Shown here: positions 52,667 to 61,173 of the stretch, piece by piece
Numbering within the stretch: the stretch's first letter is position 1
Layout: each line of letters begins with the position of its first letter
From: Roseimicrobium gellanilyticum
GTDB lineage: Bacteria > Verrucomicrobiota > Verrucomicrobiia > Verrucomicrobiales > Verrucomicrobiaceae
Assembly: GCF_003315205.1 (NCBI RefSeq)
Contig: NZ_QNRR01000008.1
Location: 310,001-374,000, forward strand
DNA: 64,000 bases
Direction of reading: 5' to 3'
Notes under the pieces: generated by a model
Seen by the model: the letters and a program-made list of their open reading frames with translations, nothing else
What the model was told of the DNA's origin: nothing
Databases searched by the model: none
Position numbers and translations under genes: made by a program

Positions 52667-52980
52667 AGCGAGCACTGCCCATATGCCTGCGATTGCGGGT
52701 AACTTGGAAAGCGCCTGACTTTGAAGGTATTCCAACCTATCCAAGGGGTGGTAAGTATTTCTGCGTAGAGGTGTTATGGGGGCTGGAGTGGCTTCAAAAC
52801 CAAGGAACTACCGGCCTATGGTATTTCTCCGTCCAAGTAAAGAATTGACACAAATTGCAATATATTGCAAAACTAAGCAATTCTTTAGTCTATTTCTTTA
52901 GGAATTGCTAAAGAGCACCTGTCGCCCGCAGGGGGACATCCTCATCATGGTCTATGTAGTTCAATCCTAGCGTTTTACCA
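52667..52980. promoter_or_regulatory. AT-rich upstream region of the glycan locus
   Basis: No gene. The last 140 bases are AT-rich and hold a 16-bp perfect palindrome TTGCAATATATTGCAA (52855-52870), a spaced dyad AGCAATTC (52876-52883) with GAATTGCT (52902-52909), and a -35-like TTGACA (52846-52851). They probably control the operon that starts at 52981; the factor is unknown. Confidence 0.6.
52855..52909. promoter_or_regulatory. Two nested dyads upstream of the GT2 gene
   Basis: TTGCAATATATTGCAA is a perfect palindrome; the spaced pair AGCAATTC and GAATTGCT flanks two TCTTTAG words. They lie 70-125 bases ahead of the start codon. Confidence 0.6.
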
Positions 52981-53991
52981 ATGTCGATGCCTCTCGTCTC
53001 TGTTGTCATTCCGGCATACAATGCCGGAAGAACCATCGTGGAGACCTTGAACTCGGTCTTGCGGCAGTCGTACGAGAATCTGGAGATCATCGTCGTGGAC
53101 GACGGATCTACGGATGGCACCTGCAAGCTCGTGCGGGCGCTGGCTGAAAGGGATGCTCGCATCCGTGTGATTTGCCAGAGGAAGTCCGGAGTGGCGCTGG
53201 CGAGAAATGCAGGCATCACGGCCGCCAGGGGAGTTTATATCGCCCCGCTGGATGCGGACGACCTCTGGCATCCCAAGCGGGTGCAGTTGCATGTGGAGGC
53301 GCTGGAGGCCGCAGGTCCTGACACAGCGGTGGCCTATTCCCCTTTCTACCTCATTGACCGGGATGGGAAGGCCTTCGCCAAGTCGGTGCTGTACAACTAT
53401 TCCGGAGATGTCTTCGAGAGGCAACTCGGGCAGAATCTGGTGGGAAATGGCAGCGGGCTCACCGTGCGCCGCTCTGCCGCGGTGGAAGTGGGAGGGTACT
53501 CCTCGCTGCTTTTCGAAAAGGGCGCGCAGGGTTGTGAGGACTTCCTGTTCCAGTTGGAGCTGGCTCGCCGGTATCAGTACGTGTGTGTGCCCCATTACCT
53601 GGTGGGATACCGGAAGTATCCGGGAAACATGTCATCTGACCTGGTCCAGATGAGATATTCGCAGCTGCATATGTATGCCTATCTGTGCAGCAAGTATGGG
53701 CTGCCCAAGGAGTCCGTGAGCAAGCATGCCAGCGAGATTCTCTGGTCGCTCGTGCGCGTGGTGCTCCACAGCAAGGGCAAGAGGGCTGCAGGCATGGAAA
53801 TCTTGAAGTGGGTGCGGGACCTCCACCAGGTGACGCACATCATCGAGTGCCTCACCGAGTTCGTGCTCGCGAAGTTGGGTCGCTTGCTCCGCCGGTTCCC
53901 GGAGGTGGGAATTGCCGTGGCCAGCAGAGTGACGGCTGGTGTGGGTGGTCTGTTTCCCCTCCACGGAGTCATCGAGCATATCGCGCTGTAA
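52981..53991 (+). CDS. Family 2 glycosyltransferase
   Basis: A 336-residue GT-A enzyme. The nucleotide-sugar binding part begins SVVIPAYNAGRTIVETLNSV and continues LEIIVVDDGSTDGT; the DxD-like motif is PLDADDLW. The C-terminal third is helical and may bind membrane or partners. It is the first gene of the glycan locus; a similar GT2 forms the N-terminus of the fusion protein 109 bases downstream. The acceptor is not known. The start is the ATG before SMPLVSVV. Confidence 0.92.
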   Translation: MSMPLVSVVIPAYNAGRTIVETLNSVLRQSYENLEIIVVDDGSTDGTCKLVRALAERDARIRVICQRKSGVALARNAGITAARGVYIAPLDADDLWHPKRVQLHVEALEAAGPDTAVAYSPFYLIDRDGKAFAKSVLYNYSGDVFERQLGQNLVGNGSGLTVRRSAAVEVGGYSSLLFEKGAQGCEDFLFQLELARRYQYVCVPHYLVGYRKYPGNMSSDLVQMRYSQLHMYAYLCSKYGLPKESVSKHASEILWSLVRVVLHSKGKRAAGMEILKWVRDLHQVTHIIECLTEFVLAKLGRLLRRFPEVGIAVASRVTAGVGGLFPLHGVIEHIAL

Positions 53992-54100
53992 TGGAAAGGT
54001 TGCTCTTCAGCACCGGTCTTGAGTCAGATGGTCGCCGGGAAGTCGGCAGGGGACGCTGTTGCTCCATGAGCTGGCACCCAGAGATGGAGATGGATGCCTC

Positions 54101-57064
54101 ATGAGTCTCACGCGAACAGCCCTGCCTGAGATCTCAGTGGTGATGCCCGCGCGCGATGCCTCACGCACCCTGAAGGAAAGCGTGGCGTCCCTGCAGGCGC
54201 AGACTTTCCAGACGTGGGAGCTCATCATCGTGGATGATGGCTCAAGTGATGGCACCGGTGACATGGCCCGGGAGCTCAGTGGGCAGGACTCGCGCATCCG
54301 TTGTTTTTCCCAAGAGCATGCCGGGGTCTCACATGCGCGGAATCGCGGCCTTGCCCAGGCGGCCGGTGAGTGGGTGCTCTTTTTGGACAGCGACGACACC
54401 ATCGCTCCCAATCATCTGGAGGTGATGCTGGCCGCTGCCCGGGAGCATGCTGTGGACATGGTGGTGTGTGGCTATGCGAGGAGCGTGGGACCCGAGGGCG
54501 AGATATTCGAAGGTGAGCGCACTCCCATTTCGCGGGATGGCTGTGTGGAGCTGGCTGCGAGTGCGCACTTTCCCATCCACGCCGCGATCACGAGACGTGA
54601 GCTGATTGTGAAAGCGGGAGGTTTTGATCCATCACTGGAGGCCTGTGAAGACTGGGACCTCTGGCTGAAGGTCGCAGGACAGGGAGTCACGCTCGCCACC
54701 GTACCGCAGAGTCTCGCCATCTATCGGAACCGTGCGCAATCGCTCTCCAAGAGCAGCCAGAAGATGTGGCACGGGGCCAATGAAGTGCTGATCCGTCAGC
54801 AGCGTGAAGCTTACGGACCATCCATGGCGCGCTACAAGCCGGAGGCGCGGAAGATAGCCTGCCGCCGGACGTGGTTCCTCCTGTGGTCCGGGGCGATTGC
54901 TGCGGCGCAGGGAGATGCATCGCTTGAGCCTTCGGGCACGGAAGGGGAACTGGCGGCGCCTCGACCAGCGGACCGCTGGCACACCCAGGCACTGGTGGAA
55001 GGCCTGAGCCTGGGAGCGAACCTGCCCGTGCATCAACTGCTGGGAAGATGGGCGCAGATGGAGACGGGACTGTTGCCACTGTTTCAGAGGGTGGAGGAGC
55101 GCACTGGGAAGAGCGGACTGGCGACATTGCTGGCGAAGGATCTCGCGGTTGAGCTGTTCCACTATTGCGCGTTGGAGGAGCCGATGATTGTGGGGGATGT
55201 CGCGCTGGTGCGTTTTGCGGATTTGCTTCGTCCAAGCTGGGTGCCGCCGCAGGTCGATGCGATCTATGTGCAGTGCCAGATCCACGGGGAGCTGTTCCGT
55301 ATACCGGGCATCCCTGTGCTCTCCCATACGAAGGCGTGGGACACGATTCGCATCGCTGCGTTTGAGCTGGCCTGTCTGGTGAAGCCCTGGTCGCGCAAGA
55401 GGCGCTTCCTTCGTGCCTTGCTGAAGGGTGTGGCAGGCCTGCCGCCACGTGGAGAGACGCCTGCGACGGAGGCCGTGCAGACCATCTATGGGGTAGGGCC
55501 CGTCCCTCGTGGATACGAATCCTCACCCGGACCCTGCCCGGGTGAGGCCTGCTGCGCGGCTGAGACATCCGAGGCGGCTGTCTCTGAGGAGAGGCTCGAC
55601 AAGGAGGATGTCTGGGAGTCGCTCTTCGAAAGCGAAGACCCGTGGGACTATGGCAATGTGTATGAGCAGACGAAGTACCAGCAGACGCTGGATCTGCTGC
55701 CGCCGGTGACCTTCGAGTCGGCACTGGAAGTCGCCTGCGCGGAGGGACATTTCACCGTGAAGCTCTGTGAGCGCGTGAAGCGACTCCATGCCGTGGATAT
55801 CTCGCAGACCGCGATCCGCCGTGCGCAGGAGCGTTGTCGTGAGAAGGGGAATGTCGAGTTCGCCACGCTCGACTTCATGACCCAGCCCATCGAGGGTACC
55901 TATGATCTCATCGTGTGCAGTGAGGTGCTGTACTATGTGGAGAGCCGCGAGCAGCTTGATGCAGTGATTGCGAAGTTCGCCGCGGCGCTGAATCCGGGTG
56001 GGTGCCTCCTCACGGCGCATGCGCGTCTCCTGGCAGATGACTCCACCCAAACAGCTTTTGATTGGGGACACGCCTTCGGAGCAGAGGGCATTGTGAAGGC
56101 CATGCGGCAGAATGGGGAACTGACACTGGCTGCCACCTTCTCCACGGACCTGTATCGCATTGATTTGCTGAAGAAAGCTCCAGCAGCGGGCGGTGAAACA
56201 AAGCTGGTCACAGGCATGTATGGTACCCCGCTGCCGGTGCATGTGGCTGCGCGAGTGGTGTGGCATGGCGCACGCCGCACGCGCCTGGAGGCCTGCGGTG
56301 AAGCCGCTACGCGCAAGCTGCCGGTGCTGATGTATCACCGCATCGCCGACGAGGGAGCGGCAAAGCTGGCAAAGTATCGCGTGTCCCCTGCGCAGTTCGA
56401 GAAGCAACTGCGCTATCTCAGGCGTCGCGGCTACTACTCCCTGGAGCCGGATGCCATCAATCCAGACTGGCCGCAGCAGGAGTTTCCGGGACGGCCTCTC
56501 ATCATCACCTTTGATGATGGCTATGCGGACTTCGAGTCCACGGCGTGGCCCATCCTGCGCCGGAATGGTTTCACCGCGCATGTGTTCGTGTCCACGGGAC
56601 AGGTGGGGGGAACTTCGAGCTGGGAAGAGGACGAGGACGAGGCCGACAGGCAGACGCTGATGACCTGGGAGCACATCCGGAAGCTCTCGGCCCAAGGCGT
56701 GACCTTCGGCAGTCATCTCGTCTCGCATACAGCCGCCACGAGCTTGAGCTCAGGCGCCCTGCTGAGGGAGGCGTATCGCTCGCGAACGACACTGGGGCAC
56801 GCATTGGGGAGGCCTGTCTTCAGCATCGCACCGCCGTATGGGGCGCTGGGGTTCCGGGAGCAGCGCATCTTCCAGGCGGCAGGCTACCGCACCATCTACG
56901 CTGCCGGCGCAGACGCGGTGGCCCGCGTGGGGCAGGTGGTGCTGCAGCGCATCCGTGTGGATGAGCGCCTGGATTTGACGGCCTTTGGACGAAGCATGGA
57001 TCTGGAGGATCCGGAACTCGACGCATGCGAACGGGATGCAGCAGGCATTGACAGCGCTCCGTAA
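54101..57064 (+). CDS. Fusion of GT2, NodS-like methyltransferase and NodB-like deacetylase
   Basis: A 987-residue trifunctional-looking protein. Residues about 10-215 are a family 2 glycosyltransferase (SVVMPARDASRTLKESVASL, IIVDDGSSDGTG, FLDSDDTI). Residues about 215-490 are a helical linker without motif. Residues about 500-695 are a NodS-like SAM methyltransferase (ESLFESEDPWDYGNVYE, then FESALEVACAEGHFTVKL and LDFMTQPIEGTYDLIVCSEV). Residues about 740-980 are a NodB-type polysaccharide deacetylase (LPVLMYHRIAD, LIITFDDGYADFESTA, HLVSH). The start is the ATG at 54101, with GGAG upstream. It overlaps the ABC gene by 29 bases. Automated annotation has named similar three-part proteins, as far as I recall, but none is characterised to my knowledge. 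Confidence 0.9.
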   Translation: MSLTRTALPEISVVMPARDASRTLKESVASLQAQTFQTWELIIVDDGSSDGTGDMARELSGQDSRIRCFSQEHAGVSHARNRGLAQAAGEWVLFLDSDDTIAPNHLEVMLAAAREHAVDMVVCGYARSVGPEGEIFEGERTPISRDGCVELAASAHFPIHAAITRRELIVKAGGFDPSLEACEDWDLWLKVAGQGVTLATVPQSLAIYRNRAQSLSKSSQKMWHGANEVLIRQQREAYGPSMARYKPEARKIACRRTWFLLWSGAIAAAQGDASLEPSGTEGELAAPRPADRWHTQALVEGLSLGANLPVHQLLGRWAQMETGLLPLFQRVEERTGKSGLATLLAKDLAVELFHYCALEEPMIVGDVALVRFADLLRPSWVPPQVDAIYVQCQIHGELFRIPGIPVLSHTKAWDTIRIAAFELACLVKPWSRKRRFLRALLKGVAGLPPRGETPATEAVQTIYGVGPVPRGYESSPGPCPGEACCAAETSEAAVSEERLDKEDVWESLFESEDPWDYGNVYEQTKYQQTLDLLPPVTFESALEVACAEGHFTVKLCERVKRLHAVDISQTAIRRAQERCREKGNVEFATLDFMTQPIEGTYDLIVCSEVLYYVESREQLDAVIAKFAAALNPGGCLLTAHARLLADDSTQTAFDWGHAFGAEGIVKAMRQNGELTLAATFSTDLYRIDLLKKAPAAGGETKLVTGMYGTPLPVHVAARVVWHGARRTRLEACGEAATRKLPVLMYHRIADEGAAKLAKYRVSPAQFEKQLRYLRRRGYYSLEPDAINPDWPQQEFPGRPLIITFDDGYADFESTAWPILRRNGFTAHVFVSTGQVGGTSSWEEDEDEADRQTLMTWEHIRKLSAQGVTFGSHLVSHTAATSLSSGALLREAYRSRTTLGHALGRPVFSIAPPYGALGFREQRIFQAAGYRTIYAAGADAVARVGQVVLQRIRVDERLDLTAFGRSMDLEDPELDACERDAAGIDSAP

Positions 57065-58784
57065 GGCCAGGCACTCGTGGTGGGGGCGCCTCCCGCTCGT
57101 GGCCACACTCGCGGGTGATCTGCGCACCGCGCGGGAACTGCTCCCGCTCATCTCCGGATTGAAGCGTGCCCTGCCGGTGGCGGTGGTGCTGGGTCTGCTG
57201 TCTTCGGTGATCGATAGCTGTGCCGTCAGCCTCATGGTGCTGATTGTTTTCAAGGGTATCTCAAGTGACTTCCCCTTGCCCGATGCAGGGCTGATTGGAG
57301 AGCTGGCATCTTTTGCCGAAGCGGCGGCGCAGAAGAGTCCTGTGGTGCTCTGGGGCACGGTCATTGGCATCGCGCTGGTACGCGCCCTGGTGGCGGGCGC
57401 CTACAGCGTGCTGAGCGCGCACCTCACGAACAGCATTCATCACAGGACACGGCTCTCGTTGTTCGAGAAGTTCATGGCGCTGCCCTACCAGGACCTCGCG
57501 CGCACGGACTACGGCACCATGACGAATGCGCTGCAGGTGGAGAGCTGGTATGTCGCCGAGGTGGTGCGCTCGCTGTGCGGCCTGATGATCGCTGTCTGCT
57601 CCCTGGTCGTGTATCTCGTGATCGTCTTCTTCATTTCATGGCCACTCGGGATACTCGCCATGATCCTCGGGGGTGGATTGCGATGGCTCTGCGCCGGGTT
57701 GAAGCAGCCGCTGCGTCGCATGGGATTTGAGGCCACAAGGACGAATGAAGAGCTCGCGCTGCGCATGTACACACGCATGCAGGCCATCCGCACCATCCGC
57801 GCCCATGGCTTCGAGAAGGCCGAGGTGGCGCAGTTCGAGGGGCTCTCCCGCGAGGTGGCGGGTGTCTTCACCAGGATGGCTCTCGTGGAAAACTACCTGC
57901 GCCCCTTGAATGATGTCTCGATTCTTGTGGTCATGGCGGCACTGTGTTTCTTCTCCGCAGCCATGGGGGACTCTCTCGCCATCACGGCCACGGTGATTGC
58001 GCTCATGTACCGGCTGCAACCGCACCTGGGCAGAATCGACGGAGCACTGCTGACCCTGGTGAAGTCGCAGGGGCCTCTGGCTGCCGTCCTGAAGCAACTC
58101 CGCGCGCCGGACATGCGGGATGATGCGATGGAGGACCTGTCCCTCCACTCGCCGTGGCAGACATTGCGATTCGAGAAGGTCTCCTTTGCCTATGAACACG
58201 AGCCGGTGCTGGTGAACCTCAGCTTTGAACTCAAGCGCGGTTCGGTGCTTGCGATTCGTGGGTTGAGCGGCGCAGGGAAATCGACGCTCGTCAGCATGCT
58301 GCTGAAGCTGCTCAAGCCTGCGTCAGGACGCATCACCATCGATGCGCAGGACTTCATGCGCGTGAAGCGCGAACAGTGGCTCTCCGGTGTGGCTGCCGCA
58401 GGGCAGGACTTTGAGCTCATGGATGGCACACTGGCGGAGAACCTCATGCTGGGGAGAGATATTGCTGAAGAGGAGCTGCAGACCGCTCTGAGGCTGGCGG
58501 AGATTGATGACTTTGTGATGAAACTTCCCGAGGGTTTGCAGACGCGGGTGGGGGAGAAGGGCATCCGGCTCTCGGGAGGTCAGCGGCAGCGCATCGTTCT
58601 TGCACGCGCGCTGGCCGCGCATCCGGACCTCCTCATCCTGGACGAGGCCGCGAGTGCCGTGAGCATCGACATGGAGCGGAAGATTTATGGGAACATCCGT
58701 CGTGCGAGACCTGGTATCACCCTGATTGTGGTCACGCATCGGGAGCTCCCGGAAGGTCTCGCCGATGAAGTGTTTGAGGTGTGA
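57036..58784 (+). CDS. ABC transporter, fused permease and ATPase
   Basis: A 582-residue half-transporter that works as a dimer. Residues about 25-350 hold six membrane segments (ALPVAVVLGLLSSVIDSCA, SLVVYLVIVFFISWPLGI, and more). The ATPase follows with Walker A GLSGAGKST, Q-loop GVAAAGQDFEL, signature RLSGGQRQR, Walker B LLILDEAA and the switch His in VTHRE. It has no peptidase domain. Exporter-type layout and the 29-base overlap with the fusion gene suggest that it exports the product of the neighbouring enzymes. Start set at the ATG before QQALTALRKARH. Confidence 0.9.
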   Translation: MQQALTALRKARHSWWGRLPLVATLAGDLRTARELLPLISGLKRALPVAVVLGLLSSVIDSCAVSLMVLIVFKGISSDFPLPDAGLIGELASFAEAAAQKSPVVLWGTVIGIALVRALVAGAYSVLSAHLTNSIHHRTRLSLFEKFMALPYQDLARTDYGTMTNALQVESWYVAEVVRSLCGLMIAVCSLVVYLVIVFFISWPLGILAMILGGGLRWLCAGLKQPLRRMGFEATRTNEELALRMYTRMQAIRTIRAHGFEKAEVAQFEGLSREVAGVFTRMALVENYLRPLNDVSILVVMAALCFFSAAMGDSLAITATVIALMYRLQPHLGRIDGALLTLVKSQGPLAAVLKQLRAPDMRDDAMEDLSLHSPWQTLRFEKVSFAYEHEPVLVNLSFELKRGSVLAIRGLSGAGKSTLVSMLLKLLKPASGRITIDAQDFMRVKREQWLSGVAAAGQDFELMDGTLAENLMLGRDIAEEELQTALRLAEIDDFVMKLPEGLQTRVGEKGIRLSGGQRQRIVLARALAAHPDLLILDEAASAVSIDMERKIYGNIRRARPGITLIVVTHRELPEGLADEVFEV

Positions 58785-59033
58785 GCCTTCGCGGGAAGCG
58801 CGGATTTCCACTTTCCAGTCCTATACGGAGTTAGGCTGAAGGGAGGCCCTTTCATTATTTAAAGTGCCCTGATAATTGCCAGGAAAACTGAGAGTCCTGA
58901 AGCGAGAGAAATTGCCAGCCCGCTGGATTCCCTAGTGAATTCGTGTGTCCTGCGCGCAAAAACGGGCAGCTAAAGGAAAATTAAGTATATTTTTGAGAGG
59001 GATTTGCGTTATGAATAAAGCTTCGCCAAGCCT
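58785..59033. other. Intergenic region before the small protein gene
   Basis: 249 bases, AT-richer than the operon. At 59011 there is a nine-codon frame MNKASPSL whose stop overlaps the ATG of the next gene as ATGA, with GAGAGG 10 bases upstream. It may be a leader peptide that couples translation. No terminator is evident behind the ABC gene. Confidence 0.5.
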
Positions 59034-59288
59034 ATGAAAACGTACCGCGTTGAGTCCAGGGTGGGTAGTATGTCGGCTATATTAGCGGACGGGTGTCACG
59101 AGAGCAGAGTGGATTACCGCTTCGTCTGCGAAGGATTCATCGTCGCCCAATTTCCCAAAGCGATGGTGCGGGGTGTCTCCGAAATTCCTGTGGCGTCCAC
59201 AGAGGTCGAAGCCCTGCTGGGTGTTGTTGCTCAGAATTGCACGGAAATGCCGGCAGTTGAGAGCACGCAAAGGTCGGCGGCAGCGTAG
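59034..59288 (+). CDS. Small Cys-containing protein of unknown function
   Basis: An 84-residue protein, last gene of the glycan locus. It has three Cys (DGCHES, FVCEGF, QNCTEM) and no membrane segment, signal or named domain. It could be an accessory protein, or conceivably a peptide substrate for the neighbouring enzymes; nothing in the sequence decides this. The end is Ala/Ser-rich. Position and strand argue for a real gene. Confidence 0.5.
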   Translation: MKTYRVESRVGSMSAILADGCHESRVDYRFVCEGFIVAQFPKAMVRGVSEIPVASTEVEALLGVVAQNCTEMPAVESTQRSAAA

Positions 59289-59671
59289 AGGTTGGTAAAT
59301 CGAACCGTGGCTGTTTTTTACGCCGTGCCTGTGTGCCAGGTTAAGAAAGCATGTGCGATTCCAGAGGACAATGGACGGGCAGAATGATCCAGAGGCTCTG
59401 ACGATGGGTCGCACTCGCTCGTGGTGCAATACGTCCTCAAGACTTGGCGACTTCGTCGCGACATGGCGTGCAGCAGGCTGCACTTGGGAAAGCGGCAGCA
59501 GGGCTCCACGCAGTCCAAGGACGCTGCGCGTCATGGTTTCCAAGTCATTTGCGGGTATCTCCTTCCTTCATGATGCCACATGGCTTGTTAACCTGACGCT
59601 CGTACGAAGAGCGTCAGGGTGGGAAGACGGGTCGGGGAAAGGCAGAAGAGCCTGTTTTTGATGGCGCTGAC
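59289..59671. other. Intergenic stretch with a repeat
   Basis: Holds a repeat at 59466-59533 (GCAGCAGGCTGCACTTGGGA, then GGAAAGCGGCAGCAGG and GCAGTCCAAGGACGCTGCGC), related to 13355-13425 and 47955-48136. No gene. Confidence 0.7.
59466..59533 (-). repeat. Dispersed repeat, GCCGAAGGCC family
   Basis: Shares GGAAAGCGGCAGCAGG and GCAGTCCAAGGACGCTGCGC with the right arm at 48104-48146. Confidence 0.8.
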
Positions 59672-60565
59672 TCAGCCCTTGAGGTTCTTGTTGAAGAACT
59701 CCAGCGTGCGCGTCCACGCGAGCTCAGCGGCGGCCTTGTCGTAGCGTGGGGTGGTGTCGTTGTGGAAGCCGTGGTTCGCGCCGGGGTACATGTGGGCGGT
59801 GTACTTCACATTGTTCTGTTTCAGCGCGGCTTCGTAGGCGGGCCAGCCTTCATTCACGCGGGTGTCGAGCTCGGCGTAGTGCAGCAACAGCGGCGCTTTG
59901 ATCTTCGCCACATCCGCGGCGGCGGGCTGGCGGCCGTAGAAGGGCACGGCGGCCTTGATGACATCCGGGATGCGTACGGCGAGGGTATTCGCCATGAGTC
60001 CGCCGAAGCAAAAGCCCACGACGCCAATCTTGCCATCGCACGCAGGGTTCTTCTGCAGCCAGAGGGCGGCGGCGATGAAGTCCTCCACCATTTCTTCACC
60101 GGAGCGTTTGGCCTGCATTTCCTTGCCCTTCTCGTCATCACCGGGATAGCCACCCAAGGGTGTGAGTGCATCCGGTGCAAAGGCGACGAAGCCTGCGACG
60201 CCCAGGCGCCGGGCGACGTCTTCGATGTAGGGATTGAGTCCGCGATTCTCGTGCACCACGATGACGCCGGGCAGCTTGCCGGAGGCATTCGCAGGTGTGA
60301 CGAGCAGGCCGCGCATCTTGCCTCCGCCCTTTGGAGATTCGTATTCAGCATACTCTGACTTGATGCGGGCGTCATCCTTGGGCACTTGCTGGGCCCAGGC
60401 ATAATTTGGGCTGAGGGCCTCCAGCAACGCAGCGGCGGTCAGGCCACCCACGGCGAACTTCGAGGCGCGGTCGAGAAACGCGCGGCGATCAATGCGGCTG
60501 TGCGCATAGTCATCATAGAGGTCGAGCAATTCCTGGTCGAATTCGGATGCGATTTTGCGGTTCAT
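59672..60565 (-). CDS. Dienelactone hydrolase family protein, Tat-exported
   Basis: A 297-residue alpha/beta hydrolase. The N-terminus has a twin-arginine type signal ([17 protein letters not shown] then [17 protein letters not shown]). The catalytic residues are Cys in VGFCFGGL, Asp in [12 protein letters not shown] and His in GANHGFHN, with the Glu of VVHENRGLN, as in dienelactone hydrolases. Typical substrates are cyclic ester intermediates of chlorocatechol degradation, but many members act on unknown esters. The start is the ATG before [10 protein letters not shown]. Confidence 0.88.
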   Translation of the reverse strand: MNRKIASEFDQELLDLYDDYAHSRIDRRAFLDRASKFAVGGLTAAALLEALSPNYAWAQQVPKDDARIKSEYAEYESPKGGGKMRGLLVTPANASGKLPGVIVVHENRGLNPYIEDVARRLGVAGFVAFAPDALTPLGGYPGDDEKGKEMQAKRSGEEMVEDFIAAALWLQKNPACDGKIGVVGFCFGGLMANTLAVRIPDVIKAAVPFYGRQPAAADVAKIKAPLLLHYAELDTRVNEGWPAYEAALKQNNVKYTAHMYPGANHGFHNDTTPRYDKAAAELAWTRTLEFFNKNLKG

Positions 60566-60706
60566 GGGGGTGAGTGTAGCTGGCTCGCGAGGGCAGGGGA
60601 AGCTTCGTTTTGTGTCGGTGAGTTCAATAAGGAGATACAGAGTTCTCTTGCGAGATAGAGGGTGGCCTGCTTTGCCCGAAGGCGATACATACGGGCACAC
60701 GTCGCC

Positions 60707-60975
60707 GAGTCGCTTTGCGTCGTGGAGTGCGGTGGCAAGACCGCGCCCCTTGCGGGACGCGACACCGCTTTGAACGGAAGGAGTGAACTTTGTGAAACGA
60801 TGTCATGGTCCAAGTTCCCAAGGTGGTGGTGTTGTTGTACGGGGGAATATTGGATGCTGGATTCCAGTGAAGTCTTCCGAAGCATCAGGATGGATCTCCT
60901 TTGTTCAAAGCGGTGTCGCGGCCTCAAGGGAGGCCCGTGCCACCGCACTCCACGACGCAAAGCGCTTCTTCTGCG
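60707..60975. repeat. Inverted repeat pair, GCTTTGCGTC family
   Basis: 60707-60776 (GTCGCTTTGCGTCGTGGAGT ... GACACCGCTTTGAA) and the inverted copy 60906-60975 (CAAAGCGGTGTCGC ... CACTCCACGACGCAAAGCGC). Single relatives are at 25440-25500 and about 20500-20570. Confidence 0.85.
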
Positions 60976-61054
60976 TGCCAGATGAAAGCGGAACAAGGTC
61001 GTAGCATCCGTGGCCCGCGGACTTTGCATCCTCACGTTTTGATTCACCGGCTTT

Positions 61055-61092
61055 CTCAGGCTATCAACTATCGACCAAAGACCATCAACTCC
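61055..61092 (+). repeat. Short dispersed repeat, CTATCAAC family
   Basis: CTCAGGCTATCAACTATCG with two substitutions, then ACCATCAACTCC. Lies just beyond the terminator of the Arg/Asp-rich gene. Confidence 0.8.
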
Positions 61093-61096
61093 ACAG

Positions 61097-61131
61097 AAAA
61101 AACAAGGCAGGCACGTTTCCGCGCCTGCCTT
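61097..61131 (-). terminator. Rho-independent terminator of the Arg/Asp-rich gene
   Basis: On the minus strand the stem AAGGCAGGCGC pairs with GTGCCTGCCTT across a short loop and is followed by G and a run of T (61097-61102 are A on the plus strand). Confidence 0.9.
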
Positions 61132-61173
61132 GGGATCTGATGTTGGGTTTCTAGTTCGTTGTTCGCCGCACCA

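Larger units (their letters stand above)
60566..61096. other. Repeat-rich stretch before the Arg/Asp-rich gene
   Basis: Holds the inverted pair at 60707-60975 and the CTATCAAC repeat at 61055-61092. No gene. Confidence 0.7.

Noticed and set aside
52981-58784. A true Nod factor operon
   Set aside because: NodS- and NodB-like domains are present, but no NodA acyltransferase and no proven chitin synthase; these folds also occur in many unrelated glycan pathways.
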